Source: Bog-473 sp963840435 (GTDB lineage Bacteria; Actinomycetota; Acidimicrobiia; Acidimicrobiales; RAAP-2). From it: DNA of 64,000 nucleotides. Location: contig CAWIYY010000012.1 in assembly GCA_963840435.1 (NCBI GenBank), positions 806,001 through 870,000 on the forward strand. Reading direction: 5' to 3'. The notes under the pieces are model-generated. The model did not search any database. It had not been told where the DNA came from and saw nothing but the letters and a program-made list of their open reading frames with translations. The translations under genes and the position numbers were made by a program. This document shows, in pieces, positions 49,238 through 57,427 of this stretch. Each line of letters begins with the position of its first letter. Within the stretch, counting starts at the first letter, position 1.

Positions 49238-49858
49238 TTAGTCGCCTATCTCCAACTCGGGGCGGAGTCCACGGAGCATGGTTTTGCATGCACGGTCGAA
49301 TCCAGAGTCCTCGTCCTCGATCATGCCGATGCCGAGCAGCTCGAGTGAGACCCATCCGTGGATGGATGACCAAATGAGTTGCGCCGTCTCCGTCAACGGA
49401 CCTTCAGCGATGACGCCGGCCATCACGGCGCGCTGCACGACGGCCACCAGGCTGTCGAAGGCCCGACCCGCTACTTCGAGAGCAGCATCGCTGGGCTCGT
49501 AGCCCGGGAGCGTGCGCAGAAACATCAGCTGGTACACCATCGGGTGCGCCTTGGCGAGGGCCCGGTAGCGACGGCCGGCCTCGCGCAGCGCCTCGTACGG
49601 ATCCAGGATCTCTGCGATGGTCGTCAACGCCTCACGCAGGCGTTCGAAGCCCTGGATGAAGAGGGCTTCGATGATCCCGTTCTTCGACTCGAAGTGGTTG
49701 TAGACGCCCATGGGGGCCACCCCGGCGGCGGCGGCGATCCGCCGGACGGAGAGCGCCTCGGGCCCCTCGGTCTCGAGGATCTCCCCTGCGGCGGCGAGGA
49801 GCACCTCGACCATGTCCGCACTCGGGGTCCTGCTCCTGGTTGGGCGGCTTTCCGTCAC
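49238..49858 (-). CDS. TetR-family repressor of the adjacent MFS pump
   Basis: 206 residues. The helix-turn-helix LSVRRIAAAAGVAPMGVYNH (around residues 41-60) is typical of TetR; the C-terminal part (WSSIHGWVSLELLGIG) is the WHG-type ligand domain. GTG 49858 starts 18 bases from a 34-bp palindrome that also precedes the divergent MFS gene. Divergent TetR-pump pairs are usually autoregulated and induced by the pump substrate. Confidence 0.9.
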   Translation of the reverse strand: MTESRPTRSRTPSADMVEVLLAAAGEILETEGPEALSVRRIAAAAGVAPMGVYNHFESKNGIIEALFIQGFERLREALTTIAEILDPYEALREAGRRYRALAKAHPMVYQLMFLRTLPGYEPSDAALEVAGRAFDSLVAVVQRAVMAGVIAEGPLTETAQLIWSSIHGWVSLELLGIGMIEDEDSGFDRACKTMLRGLRPELEIGD

Positions 49859-49875
49859 GAGACCTAGCGTACTAA

Positions 49876-49909
49876 AGAACGCCGTGCTATAACAATGGCA
49901 CAGCGTTCT
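49876..49909. promoter_or_regulatory. 34-bp palindromic TetR operator
   Basis: An inverted repeat with 15-bp arms, AGAACGCCGTGCTAT and its partner ending AGCGTTCT, differs at only two arm positions. It lies between the divergent tetR and MFS starts and contains TATAAC (49888-49893), a plausible -10 for the MFS gene. This is directly visible; TetR binding is inferred. Confidence 0.8.
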
Positions 49910-49931
49910 ATTAACTCATGGAGGACCCGCC

Positions 49932-51602
49932 ATGAAGCCTGGATCTGAACTCGAGACCGTCCCGACCACGGATGGGACCGCAGCCAGCGCCCGGATGGAT
50001 GCGCGCCGCTGGATAGTGCTCCCCGTCCTCTGCCTCTCGGTGTTCCTGGTGGTGGTCGACAACACCATCGTCAACGTGGCTCTGCCCACGCTCAACCGCC
50101 AGCTCGGCGCGTCCATCACGTCGCTGCAGTGGATCGTTGATGCCTACAGCCTGGCCTTCGCCGGACTCCTCCTGGCTGGGGGCGGCATCGGAGACCGGCT
50201 GGGGCGCAAGGGCACGATGCAGGTCGGCCTCGTGTTCTTCGGGCTGTTTTCAGCGGCGGCCGCGGCGTCGCACTCCACCGGAACACTGATCACGGCACGG
50301 GCGCTCATGGGCGTGGCGGCCGCCTTCATCTTCCCGGCCAGCCTGGCCATCCTCACGAGCATCTTCCCGGATCCATCCGAGCGGCAGAAGGCGCTGGGCA
50401 TCTGGGGCGCAACGTCGGGCATCGCGGTGGCCTTCGGACCGGTCGTCGGCGGGGCGCTGCTCGAGCACTTCTGGTACGGATCGATCTTCCTCGTCAACGT
50501 GCCGATCGTCGTGGTCACGTTCATAGCCGGTCAGGCGCTGATCCCCAAGATCCCCAAGGTGGCGTCCCATTCCTTCGACGTGCGAGGCGTGCTTCTCTCG
50601 ACGGCCGGAGTGACCAGCCTGGTCCTGGCCATTATCGAGGGCCCGCAATGGGGCTGGACCTCCGCCGGGACCCTGGTCTGCTTCACCCTGGCAGCCGTGC
50701 TGTTGGGCACCTTCACCGTGTTGGAACTGCGCACCGAGGGCCCGCTGCTCGATGTCCGTGTCTTCCGCATCCCTCGCTTCACCGGGGGCGCACTCTCCCT
50801 CTCGGTGGCCTTCTTCTGCCTCTTCGGCTTCATCTTCCTCATCACGCAGTACTTCCAGTTCGTGAAGGGCTACTCGACCCTGTCGGCGGGCGTGCACACG
50901 CTGCCCTTCGCCATCGTTGCCGCCATTGCCACGCCGCTGGCCGCCATTCTCGCCCTGAAGATCGGGACCAGGGTCGTCGTGGCTGCCGGTTTGGTGCTCA
51001 TGGGCGGTGGACTCGTGGTGGCCGCCTTCAACTCCGAGGCGAACACGACCTACTTCGGGCCACTGATCATCTCCATGGTGCTTCTGGCCCTGGGACTCTC
51101 CTCCATCACCGCACCGACGACCGAAGCAGTGATGGGCTCGGTGCCTGACGACCAACGAGGCGCCGCTGCCGGCGTCAACAACACCACCCGCGAGCTTGGG
51201 GGGACCCTCGGCGTGGCCGTCTTCGGCTCTATCTTCGCCTCGGCCTACGCGCCCCGGATCATCAGTGCCTTCCGCACCCTGCCGATCCCGGCCGGTCCCA
51301 AGACAGAGGCACACCAGTCCATGGCCGCCGCCCTCGCTGTGGTGAAGCGGGCGCCGCACTCCGTGCAGCCGTACCTCCAGCGGGTGGCGTTCGATGCATT
51401 CCACAGCGGGCTGTATGTGGCCTGCATGGCCGGTGCCGTGGTGGCGGTGCTCGGTGCCGTGGCTGCCTGGATACTGCTGCCCGGTCGCAACGCCCCGACA
51501 GACCTACCCGGATCGGCGGGCAACGTCGACGAACGGAGCGACGCCGCGGAGGATCCCCAGATCGAGGGCTGTCCCAACGACCTTGCCCCGCTACCCGCCT
51601 GA
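49932..51602 (+). CDS. MFS transporter, DHA2 (14-TM) drug efflux family
   Basis: 556 residues with 14 hydrophobic segments. DNTIVNVALPTLNRQLGASI and LQWIVDAYSLAFAGLLL are DHA2 motifs D1/B-like, and GDRLGRKGTMQVGL is motif A. The proton-driven export of toxic or hydrophobic compounds is the family role. ATG 49932 follows GGAGGA. It is divergent from tetR and controlled through the palindrome between them. Confidence 0.92.
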   Translation: MKPGSELETVPTTDGTAASARMDARRWIVLPVLCLSVFLVVVDNTIVNVALPTLNRQLGASITSLQWIVDAYSLAFAGLLLAGGGIGDRLGRKGTMQVGLVFFGLFSAAAAASHSTGTLITARALMGVAAAFIFPASLAILTSIFPDPSERQKALGIWGATSGIAVAFGPVVGGALLEHFWYGSIFLVNVPIVVVTFIAGQALIPKIPKVASHSFDVRGVLLSTAGVTSLVLAIIEGPQWGWTSAGTLVCFTLAAVLLGTFTVLELRTEGPLLDVRVFRIPRFTGGALSLSVAFFCLFGFIFLITQYFQFVKGYSTLSAGVHTLPFAIVAAIATPLAAILALKIGTRVVVAAGLVLMGGGLVVAAFNSEANTTYFGPLIISMVLLALGLSSITAPTTEAVMGSVPDDQRGAAAGVNNTTRELGGTLGVAVFGSIFASAYAPRIISAFRTLPIPAGPKTEAHQSMAAALAVVKRAPHSVQPYLQRVAFDAFHSGLYVACMAGAVVAVLGAVAAWILLPGRNAPTDLPGSAGNVDERSDAAEDPQIEGCPNDLAPLPA

Positions 51603-51649
51603 GCGGAGGCCGAGACCGGCGGGCGGCTAGGTCGAAGCCACCAGAGGGA

Positions 51650-52915
51650 TTACCTGAATACGACGGACGCCTGCCGCACGCCGGCAATCACCGGGCTGGC
51701 GGTCCGCTCGACCGGCCCGGTGACCTCTACGGATTCGAATCGGTTGACCAGATCCTCCAGCACGACGCGGGCCTCGAGCCGGGCTAGCGCCGCACCCAGG
51801 CAGAAGTGGGGCCCAAAACCGAAACTCACATGCGGATTGGGGTGACGATCGATGCGCAGCTCGCCGGCGTCGGGCCCGAACACCCCTTCGTCACGATTGG
51901 CTGAGGCGTACACCAACAAAACCGGGTCGCCCGCAGCCACCTCGACTCCACGGATGGTGGTGGGGACCGTCGCCGTCCGCATGAACGAGATCACAGGCGT
52001 GGTCCAACGCAGCAACTCCTCGACGGCACTGGGGATGGACGCGCGGTCGGCCCGCAACGCCGCCCACTGATCCGGCCGCTCGGCCAGCGCCACCAGCCCA
52101 CCGGAGATCAGGTTCCTGGTCGTCTCGTTCCCCGCCACCAGCAGCTGGATCAGGAACATGGCCAGTTCCGCCTCGCTCAGCTCCTCGCCGCCGCCGCCGC
52201 CGCCATCACCGCTGCTGCCATTCTCTGGATGGGATCCAACAGTCGCCAACACGGATACAAGATCGTCCGCCGGCGAACGCCGCCGCTCCTCGGCCACCCC
52301 GATCAGGTACTCCCACATCTCCACCTGCAACGCCGCCCGCTGCTCCTCGGTCTGCTCGGTCTCGCCCGGGATCACCGCCTCGGACCACTCGAAGAATCGG
52401 GGCCACTGCGAACCATCCACCCCGAGCAGCTCACAGATCACGAGGAGTGGGAACGGGATGGACAGTTCCTGCACGACGTCGAAGGCCACGCCCGCCTCGA
52501 TCCGCTCCAGCAACCCCGCAGCCTTCGCCGTCACACCGGCTTCCATCAGCCGCACCATCGACGGCTTGAACCCGGGCTGGACGAGACGCCGGTAGCGGGT
52601 GTGCTGCGGCGGGTCGGTGTGCATCATGGTGGGCGGGTTGTCGTAGGTCGACCCGATCTCGTCGACGAGGATGCCCCGCGACGAGGAAAAGCCGATGGGG
52701 TCGGCCCCGATCGACGACACCTCGGGGTGGGTCATGACGGCCCAGAAGCCGCCGCCCTCCCGGTCGACCCAGCACACGGGCGCCGTGCGTCGTAGTTCGG
52801 CATAGAGCTCGAATGGATCGCCGCCCGAATACAGCCTCGGGTCGAGGAGGCGGCCTGCATCGGTCCCCGCCCCCGCTCTCGGCCCCGTCCCCGTGGTCGT
52901 TTCGTTTGATGTCAT
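51650..52915 (-). CDS. Cytochrome P450
   Basis: 421 residues: I-helix LVAGNETTRNLISGG, ExxR in EELLRWT and heme loop FGFGPHFCLGAALARLEAR. MMHTDPPQHTRYRRLVQPGF is the C-helix region. It resembles CYP142-like and other actinobacterial sterol/fatty-acid P450s, but the subfamily cannot be fixed by eye. A Gly-rich stretch (GSSGDGGGGGGEE) breaks the region before the I-helix. The start is ATG 52915. A cupin gene lies 32 bases upstream on the same strand, so they may be co-transcribed. No redox partner is adjacent. Confidence 0.9.
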   Translation of the reverse strand: MTSNETTTGTGPRAGAGTDAGRLLDPRLYSGGDPFELYAELRRTAPVCWVDREGGGFWAVMTHPEVSSIGADPIGFSSSRGILVDEIGSTYDNPPTMMHTDPPQHTRYRRLVQPGFKPSMVRLMEAGVTAKAAGLLERIEAGVAFDVVQELSIPFPLLVICELLGVDGSQWPRFFEWSEAVIPGETEQTEEQRAALQVEMWEYLIGVAEERRRSPADDLVSVLATVGSHPENGSSGDGGGGGGEELSEAELAMFLIQLLVAGNETTRNLISGGLVALAERPDQWAALRADRASIPSAVEELLRWTTPVISFMRTATVPTTIRGVEVAAGDPVLLVYASANRDEGVFGPDAGELRIDRHPNPHVSFGFGPHFCLGAALARLEARVVLEDLVNRFESVEVTGPVERTASPVIAGVRQASVVFR

Positions 52916-52947
52916 CTGGCAGCCGTCATCGGATCAACTGACGCGGA

Positions 52948-53424
52948 TCAGACGATGAGACCGTTGGGCCGAGGGTCGCCCTGGGCCTCGAGCATTGCGA
53001 AGTACGCGGCCAAGGTGCTCGGCCCGTCCGAGACGTACTCCACCGATCCGTCCTCGGCCAAGTTCAACAGCGCACCCTCGATGATGAAGCACACGTCGGT
53101 GTCCATCGTGTTGTCCTCGGGCACGTGCAATGTGTGTACCGAGTTGGCAGGCTCGAAGAGGTAGGAACCCGGTGTGACGTAGAAGTCGTATTCGAGGTAG
53201 TGCCAGCGGCCGGCCGAGGTGAAGGCGTCGACCGATCCCGTGTGGCGGTGCTTCTGCAGCTGCACCCCCGGCTTGAAGCGGTTGAGGATGACCCACGTGC
53301 CGCGCTGGGTGTCGAAGCGCACGACTTTGAGGAGGACGCCCGTGCCGGTGTCGGCCCAGGCCGCGTCCTCCTCGCCGACGACACGGACGAGGTCGCTCGG
53401 ATTGACGGGGGTGTCGATCGACAT
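52948..53424 (-). CDS. Cupin protein, 2,4'-dihydroxyacetophenone dioxygenase-like
   Basis: 158-residue cupin. KPGVQLQKHRHTGSVDAFTS supplies the metal His pair and VTPGSYLFEPANSVHTLHVP the second motif. The layout follows the ChrR-like/2,4'-dihydroxyacetophenone dioxygenase cupin group, which cleaves aromatic ketones or senses ligands. ATG 53424 is the start. It precedes the P450 on the same strand. Confidence 0.82.
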   Translation of the reverse strand: MSIDTPVNPSDLVRVVGEEDAAWADTGTGVLLKVVRFDTQRGTWVILNRFKPGVQLQKHRHTGSVDAFTSAGRWHYLEYDFYVTPGSYLFEPANSVHTLHVPEDNTMDTDVCFIIEGALLNLAEDGSVEYVSDGPSTLAAYFAMLEAQGDPRPNGLIV

Positions 53425-53477
53425 GGCTGCTGCTTCCTCTCGTGCTGAACGGTGAATTTCTGGATGGGGCTGGTCGC

Positions 53478-53560
53478 TGGCTGGTGGCCGGTGGCCGGTG
53501 GCCGGTGGATGTTGGTGGATTGGTGGATTGGTGGATTGGATTTGGCTCTATTGGATCAGG
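53478..53560. repeat. GGTGGCC and TGGTGGATT tandem repeats
   Basis: Several copies of GGTGGCC are followed by three of TGGTGGATTGG and a duplicated TTGGATCAG motif. They occupy the space between the cupin and amidase genes. Confidence 0.75.
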
Positions 53561-53566
53561 TTTGGA

Positions 53567-54988
53567 TCAGCTCGGCAGGGGGGCGAGCGTGTCGACGTCG
53601 AGGGCGGCCTCGAGGGCGGCGGCCGTGCGGAGGACGACCAGGTCGGCGTGCTGGGGCCCCACGAGCTGGAGGCCGATGGGCAGGCCCTCGCTGTTCTTGC
53701 CCACGCAGACCGTGGCGGCGGGGGAGCGGGTCATGTTGAACGGGTACGTGAACTGCACCCAGTTCACCGTCGTCTCCCCGTTGACTGAGCTGGTCATCTC
53801 GCCGGCGAAGGGCGCCACGGCCGAACAGGTGGGGGTGACCAGGATGCGGGCCGTGTGGAACAGCTCCACCAGGCGCAGGTTCATGAAATGGAAGCGGTCC
53901 ATCGCCCGCAACAGCTCGACGGCGCTGGTGGACTCGGCCAGCGCGAGCAGGTGGCGCAGGATGGGGTCGACCTCCTCCCAGCGCGGGTGGTCCATGTACT
54001 CCTGGAGGGCGCGCAAGGTGCAGGCCCCCGTCATGATGAGGAAATCCCCGACGGGGTCAGCTTCAAAAACGGAGTCCAGCACGGTGACCTCGGCTCCCAT
54101 GGAGGCCATCAGCTCGACCGCCTTGTCGCACGCCGCCCGCACCTCGCTGTCGACCGTGGCGTAGCCGAGGGTGGGGGCGTAGGCGACCTGGACCGGCACG
54201 TGGGGGTCCTCGAGGGCAGCCAGCCACGAGGCCTCGGGGCGGGGCAGGCTGCGCAGGTCGGTCGGGTCGGGGCCGACGCTGACGTCGAGGGCGAGGGTCA
54301 CGTCGGCGATGCGCTGGCCCATGGGGCCGTTGGTCGAGAGGTCGATCCAGCCGGGCGGGGTGGGGCCGCCGGCCGGGACGCGTCCGAGGGACGGCTTCAT
54401 CCCCGAGAGGCCGCAGCAGGCGCTCGGGATGCGGATGGAGCCGCCGCCGTCGGATCCTGTGGCCAGGGGGACCATGCCGGCCGCCAGTGCCGCCGCCGCT
54501 CCGCCGGACGAGCCGCCCGCCCCTCTCGATGTGTCGAACGGGTTCAGGGTGGGGCCGAAGATGTGGTTGGTCGTGTTTCCCATCCAGCCGAACTCGGGTG
54601 TGTTCGTCTTGCCGACCACGATGCAGCCCGCCGCCCTGAGCCGGGCCACGGATGGGGCGTCGGTCGTGGCCGGGGGGTCGTCCTGGTGGAGGGCCGATCC
54701 GTGGGTCGTCGTGTAGCCGATCGCATCCTGGAGGTCCTTGACGCCGATCGGGACGCCGGCGAGTGCTCCGGGGTCGGCGCCGGCGGCGATGCGGTCGTCG
54801 AGGGCGGTGGCGTCGGCGAGGGCCCTCTCCCCATCCACGGCCACGAAGGCGTTGTAGGTGGGGTTGTATCTCTGGATCCCATCCAGGGCTTTCTGGGTCA
54901 GCTCCCTGGCCGAGACCTGCTTGGACCGCACGGCCCGGGCGATGTCGGCCAGTGGGGTGGTCCGAAAGTCGATGTCCACGCTGGTCAC
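53567..54988 (-). CDS. Amidase-signature enzyme
   Basis: 473 residues. The Ser-cisSer-Lys triad is visible: Lys in GVPIGVKDLQDA, cis-Ser and nucleophile in GAGGSSGGAAAALAAGMVPL and ATGSDGGGSIRIPSA. Family members hydrolyse amides or act in GatA-like reactions; the N-terminal AVRSKQVSARELTQKALDGI is the usual start. GTG 54988 has GGAGGGAT eight bases upstream. It is a stand-alone gene with repeats on both sides and the substrate is unknown. Confidence 0.9.
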   Translation of the reverse strand: MTSVDIDFRTTPLADIARAVRSKQVSARELTQKALDGIQRYNPTYNAFVAVDGERALADATALDDRIAAGADPGALAGVPIGVKDLQDAIGYTTTHGSALHQDDPPATTDAPSVARLRAAGCIVVGKTNTPEFGWMGNTTNHIFGPTLNPFDTSRGAGGSSGGAAAALAAGMVPLATGSDGGGSIRIPSACCGLSGMKPSLGRVPAGGPTPPGWIDLSTNGPMGQRIADVTLALDVSVGPDPTDLRSLPRPEASWLAALEDPHVPVQVAYAPTLGYATVDSEVRAACDKAVELMASMGAEVTVLDSVFEADPVGDFLIMTGACTLRALQEYMDHPRWEEVDPILRHLLALAESTSAVELLRAMDRFHFMNLRLVELFHTARILVTPTCSAVAPFAGEMTSSVNGETTVNWVQFTYPFNMTRSPAATVCVGKNSEGLPIGLQLVGPQHADLVVLRTAAALEAALDVDTLAPLPS

Positions 54989-55244
54989 GTCTTGATCCCT
55001 CCGCTGGCGGTCGCCCCTGTCGGAGCCGGTTTGCTCTTGATCCTCTGTCGGGACCCGTGGTCGGGCCAAGGGGCCTCCGCCCGGTGTCAGTGTTGCTCAG
55101 TGGCCGTGTTGCTGTCCGATGACGTCACAGGCCTGCGGTTCGGGCGGCTCGGCGGCCCGGCGGTTTCGGGGCGGCTCGGCGGCCCGGCGGCTTGGCGGCT
55201 GAGCGGTTCGAGGGCCCGGACCGGTGCTGCTCAGCCCGCTCGCC
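54989..55244. other. Intergenic region with GGCGGCTCGGC-type repeats
   Basis: 256 bases. From about 55140 to 55210 it contains degenerate GGCGGCCCGGCGGTT units. The upstream part carries the amidase promoter. No ORF is credible. Confidence 0.5.
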
Positions 55245-56240
55245 CTATCCGGCGGAGGGCGACAACCCCGCCACCGCATCGGCCAGCTCGATCCCGACCG
55301 GGATGATCATCGGAGCCGGCACGGTGATCCCGTTGTCCACGTAGCGCTGGACGTGCGCCCGGCATTCGTCCACGGATCCATGGACGATGAGCTCGTCCAC
55401 CACCGAATCCGGGATGGCTGCGAGCGCCCCCTTGCGATCGCCCGCCGCCCAGGCGTCCCACATGGGCTGGAGTGCGGGGCCCCGTCCGAGCCAGCGGTGG
55501 AACTCGGCGTACGCCTCGACGTTCAGGTAGGCCGTAATCATGCGGCGCCCGATGTTGCGGGCCATCTCCGCGTCCTCGCAGACGATGACGAAGATGCGGG
55601 CCACGATCTCGCGGGGCTCTCCTTCCGCTGCCTTGTCGACCTCGGCCACCGACATGGCCACATCCTCGGCGCTCAGCCAATTCAAGATGGCGCCGTCCGC
55701 TTCACGCCCGGCCAGGTGCAGCATCCCGGGGCGCAAGGCGGCCAAGTAGATGGGTGGCAGTTGCTCGGGGATACGGGACAGACGGAAACCCTTGACGCGG
55801 AAGGTGTCGTAGTCCTGCGTGACCTTCTCGCCGGTGAAGGCCAGACGCAGGAAGCGCAGGCTGTCGCGCACTCGCTTGTACTGGTTCTCGAAGAGGAGAC
55901 CGTTCCAATTGGCGACGATCACCTGAGAGGAGGCGCCCAGACCGACGAAGAAACGACCAGGTGCGGCGTCGGCCATGGCGGCCAGGCTCTGTGCCAGCAG
56001 CGCCGGCCCTCGGGTGTAGGCCGGGGTGATGGCCACGCCCAGGTTCAAGGTGGGCTCCCACGCCGCCGCCAGGGCAAGGGGCGTGAAGCCATCGGCCCCG
56101 TCGACCTCCGCGGACCAGATGTCGGTGTATCCGAGCTCGCGCAGGCGGGCGAACCACTCTCTGTGCTCGTGCAGGGGGATCCCGTCGAAGGGGATGGTGA
56201 TGCCGGGCCGGGCCGGTGGCGTGCCGGGAGTCGGGCTCAT
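55245..56240 (-). CDS. LLM-class F420-dependent oxidoreductase (Rv3093c-like, TIGR03841 type)
   Basis: 331 residues. ITIPFDGIPLHEHREWFARL, WSAEVDGADGFTPLALAAAW, FFVGLGASSQVIVANWNGLL and PIYLAALRPGMLHLAGREAD are typical of this F420-dependent subfamily. The cofactor assignment is by family; the substrate is unknown. ATG 56240 is two bases after the PPK2 stop, so it is the last gene of a methyltransferase-PPK2-LLM operon. Confidence 0.86.
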   Translation of the reverse strand: MSPTPGTPPARPGITIPFDGIPLHEHREWFARLRELGYTDIWSAEVDGADGFTPLALAAAWEPTLNLGVAITPAYTRGPALLAQSLAAMADAAPGRFFVGLGASSQVIVANWNGLLFENQYKRVRDSLRFLRLAFTGEKVTQDYDTFRVKGFRLSRIPEQLPPIYLAALRPGMLHLAGREADGAILNWLSAEDVAMSVAEVDKAAEGEPREIVARIFVIVCEDAEMARNIGRRMITAYLNVEAYAEFHRWLGRGPALQPMWDAWAAGDRKGALAAIPDSVVDELIVHGSVDECRAHVQRYVDNGITVPAPMIIPVGIELADAVAGLSPSAG

Positions 56241-56242
56241 CG

Positions 56243-57427
56243 TCAGGCCTCCATGCGTTGCTGGGCCGATGCGTCGCCGCCGCCGCCGTCGCCGTCGCTG
56301 CTGCTGCTGCTGCTGCTGCCGCCGTCGCCGCCGCCGGCGCTGCCCACGTCTTTGGCCGCCACGCCGGATCCATTCTGCACGCCATCTGCGCCGGCACTCG
56401 CGGCGGCGGCCGCCGCAGCCGCCACCGGATCGGGCTGGTACTCCGCGTCGTCGATCACCAGGGCCAGCTCGGTCTCCTCGACCTCCGCCTCGTGCGAGGG
56501 GACCAAAACGCCCCAGCGCCGCATGCCCTGCTCCATGCGCCGGATCACGGTCTCAATCACCTGCACTCGTCCATACCGCTTGTTCTCAGCCGAGATCACG
56601 TCCCAGTGCGCCAGCGGGCCACAGGTCAGGCGCAGCATGTCGGACACCGCCGCCTCGTATTCGCCCCGCTTCTCACGGTTGCGCCAGTCCTCGTCGGTCA
56701 GCTTCCAGGACTTGAGCGGATCGTCCCTCCGGCGCACGAACCGCCGCAGCTGTTCCTCGTGCGACATGTGCATCCACAGCTTGATAACGATCATTCCCTC
56801 TTCGGCCAACGTGTGCTCGAAGTCGTTGATCTCCTGATACGCACGCCGCCACTGCACCTCGGTGGCCAGACTCTCCACCCGCTCCACCAGCACCCGGCCG
56901 TACCAGGAGCGGTCGAAGATGGTCATGCCGCCCCATCCCGGAAGCGGCGGCCAGAAACGCCAGAGGAAGTGGTGCCGCAACTCGTCGGGCGTCGGCGCGG
57001 CGAACGGGGCGATGTGCACATGGCGGGGGTCGAGCGGCTCGACCAGCCGCTTGATGGCGCCACCCTTGCCGGCCGCGTCCCAGCCCTCGAACACGATGCA
57101 GACCGGCGGTCCGAGTATGCCTTCGTTGAGCTGACCGCCGTTGATCAACCTCAGGTGCAACAGGCGGCGTTGCGCTCTGCCGAGCCGCTTAGCCTCCTCG
57201 TCTTTGGACATGCGTAGCGTGAGGTCGGCATCCTCGAGGCGGGCATAGTCCCGACTGCCGACGGCACCTCCATGCGCGCTGTCGTGGCGACTCTCCTGGT
57301 CGCTGTCCTCAAGGTGGCCCTGGTCATCGTGGCCGTCGCCGTCGTGGTCGCCCTCGTGATGGTCGCCCTCGTGATGGTCGCTGTCGTGGTGGTCACCGCC
57401 GTGCCCACCGTGATCGCGCTTGCTCAC
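56243..57427 (-). CDS. ppk2: Polyphosphate kinase 2 family protein with His/Asp-rich N-terminus
   Basis: 394 residues. The PPK2 core has Walker A FEGWDAAGKGGAIKRL (113 on), the lid RHVHIAPFAAPTPDELRHHF and Walker B MTIFDRSWYGRVLVERV (near 166). PPK2 uses polyphosphate to phosphorylate nucleotides, or the reverse. The first 50 residues are an unusual His/Asp/Gly run (DHHDSDHHEGDHHEGDHDGD), which could bind divalent metals. The C-terminal 70 residues are Ala/Ser/Gly-rich and unfolded-looking. GTG 57427 overlaps the upstream methyltransferase stop (GTGA). Confidence 0.9.
   Translation of the reverse strand: MSKRDHGGHGGDHHDSDHHEGDHHEGDHDGDGHDDQGHLEDSDQESRHDSAHGGAVGSRDYARLEDADLTLRMSKDEEAKRLGRAQRRLLHLRLINGGQLNEGILGPPVCIVFEGWDAAGKGGAIKRLVEPLDPRHVHIAPFAAPTPDELRHHFLWRFWPPLPGWGGMTIFDRSWYGRVLVERVESLATEVQWRRAYQEINDFEHTLAEEGMIVIKLWMHMSHEEQLRRFVRRRDDPLKSWKLTDEDWRNREKRGEYEAAVSDMLRLTCGPLAHWDVISAENKRYGRVQVIETVIRRMEQGMRRWGVLVPSHEAEVEETELALVIDDAEYQPDPVAAAAAAAASAGADGVQNGSGVAAKDVGSAGGGDGGSSSSSSSDGDGGGGDASAQQRMEA

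Noticed and set aside
49238..49858. This TetR protein as the KstR-like regulator of the steroid boxes
   Set aside because: It has its own different palindrome next to it and is paired with an efflux pump; no TnnAACnnGTTnnA site is near it.
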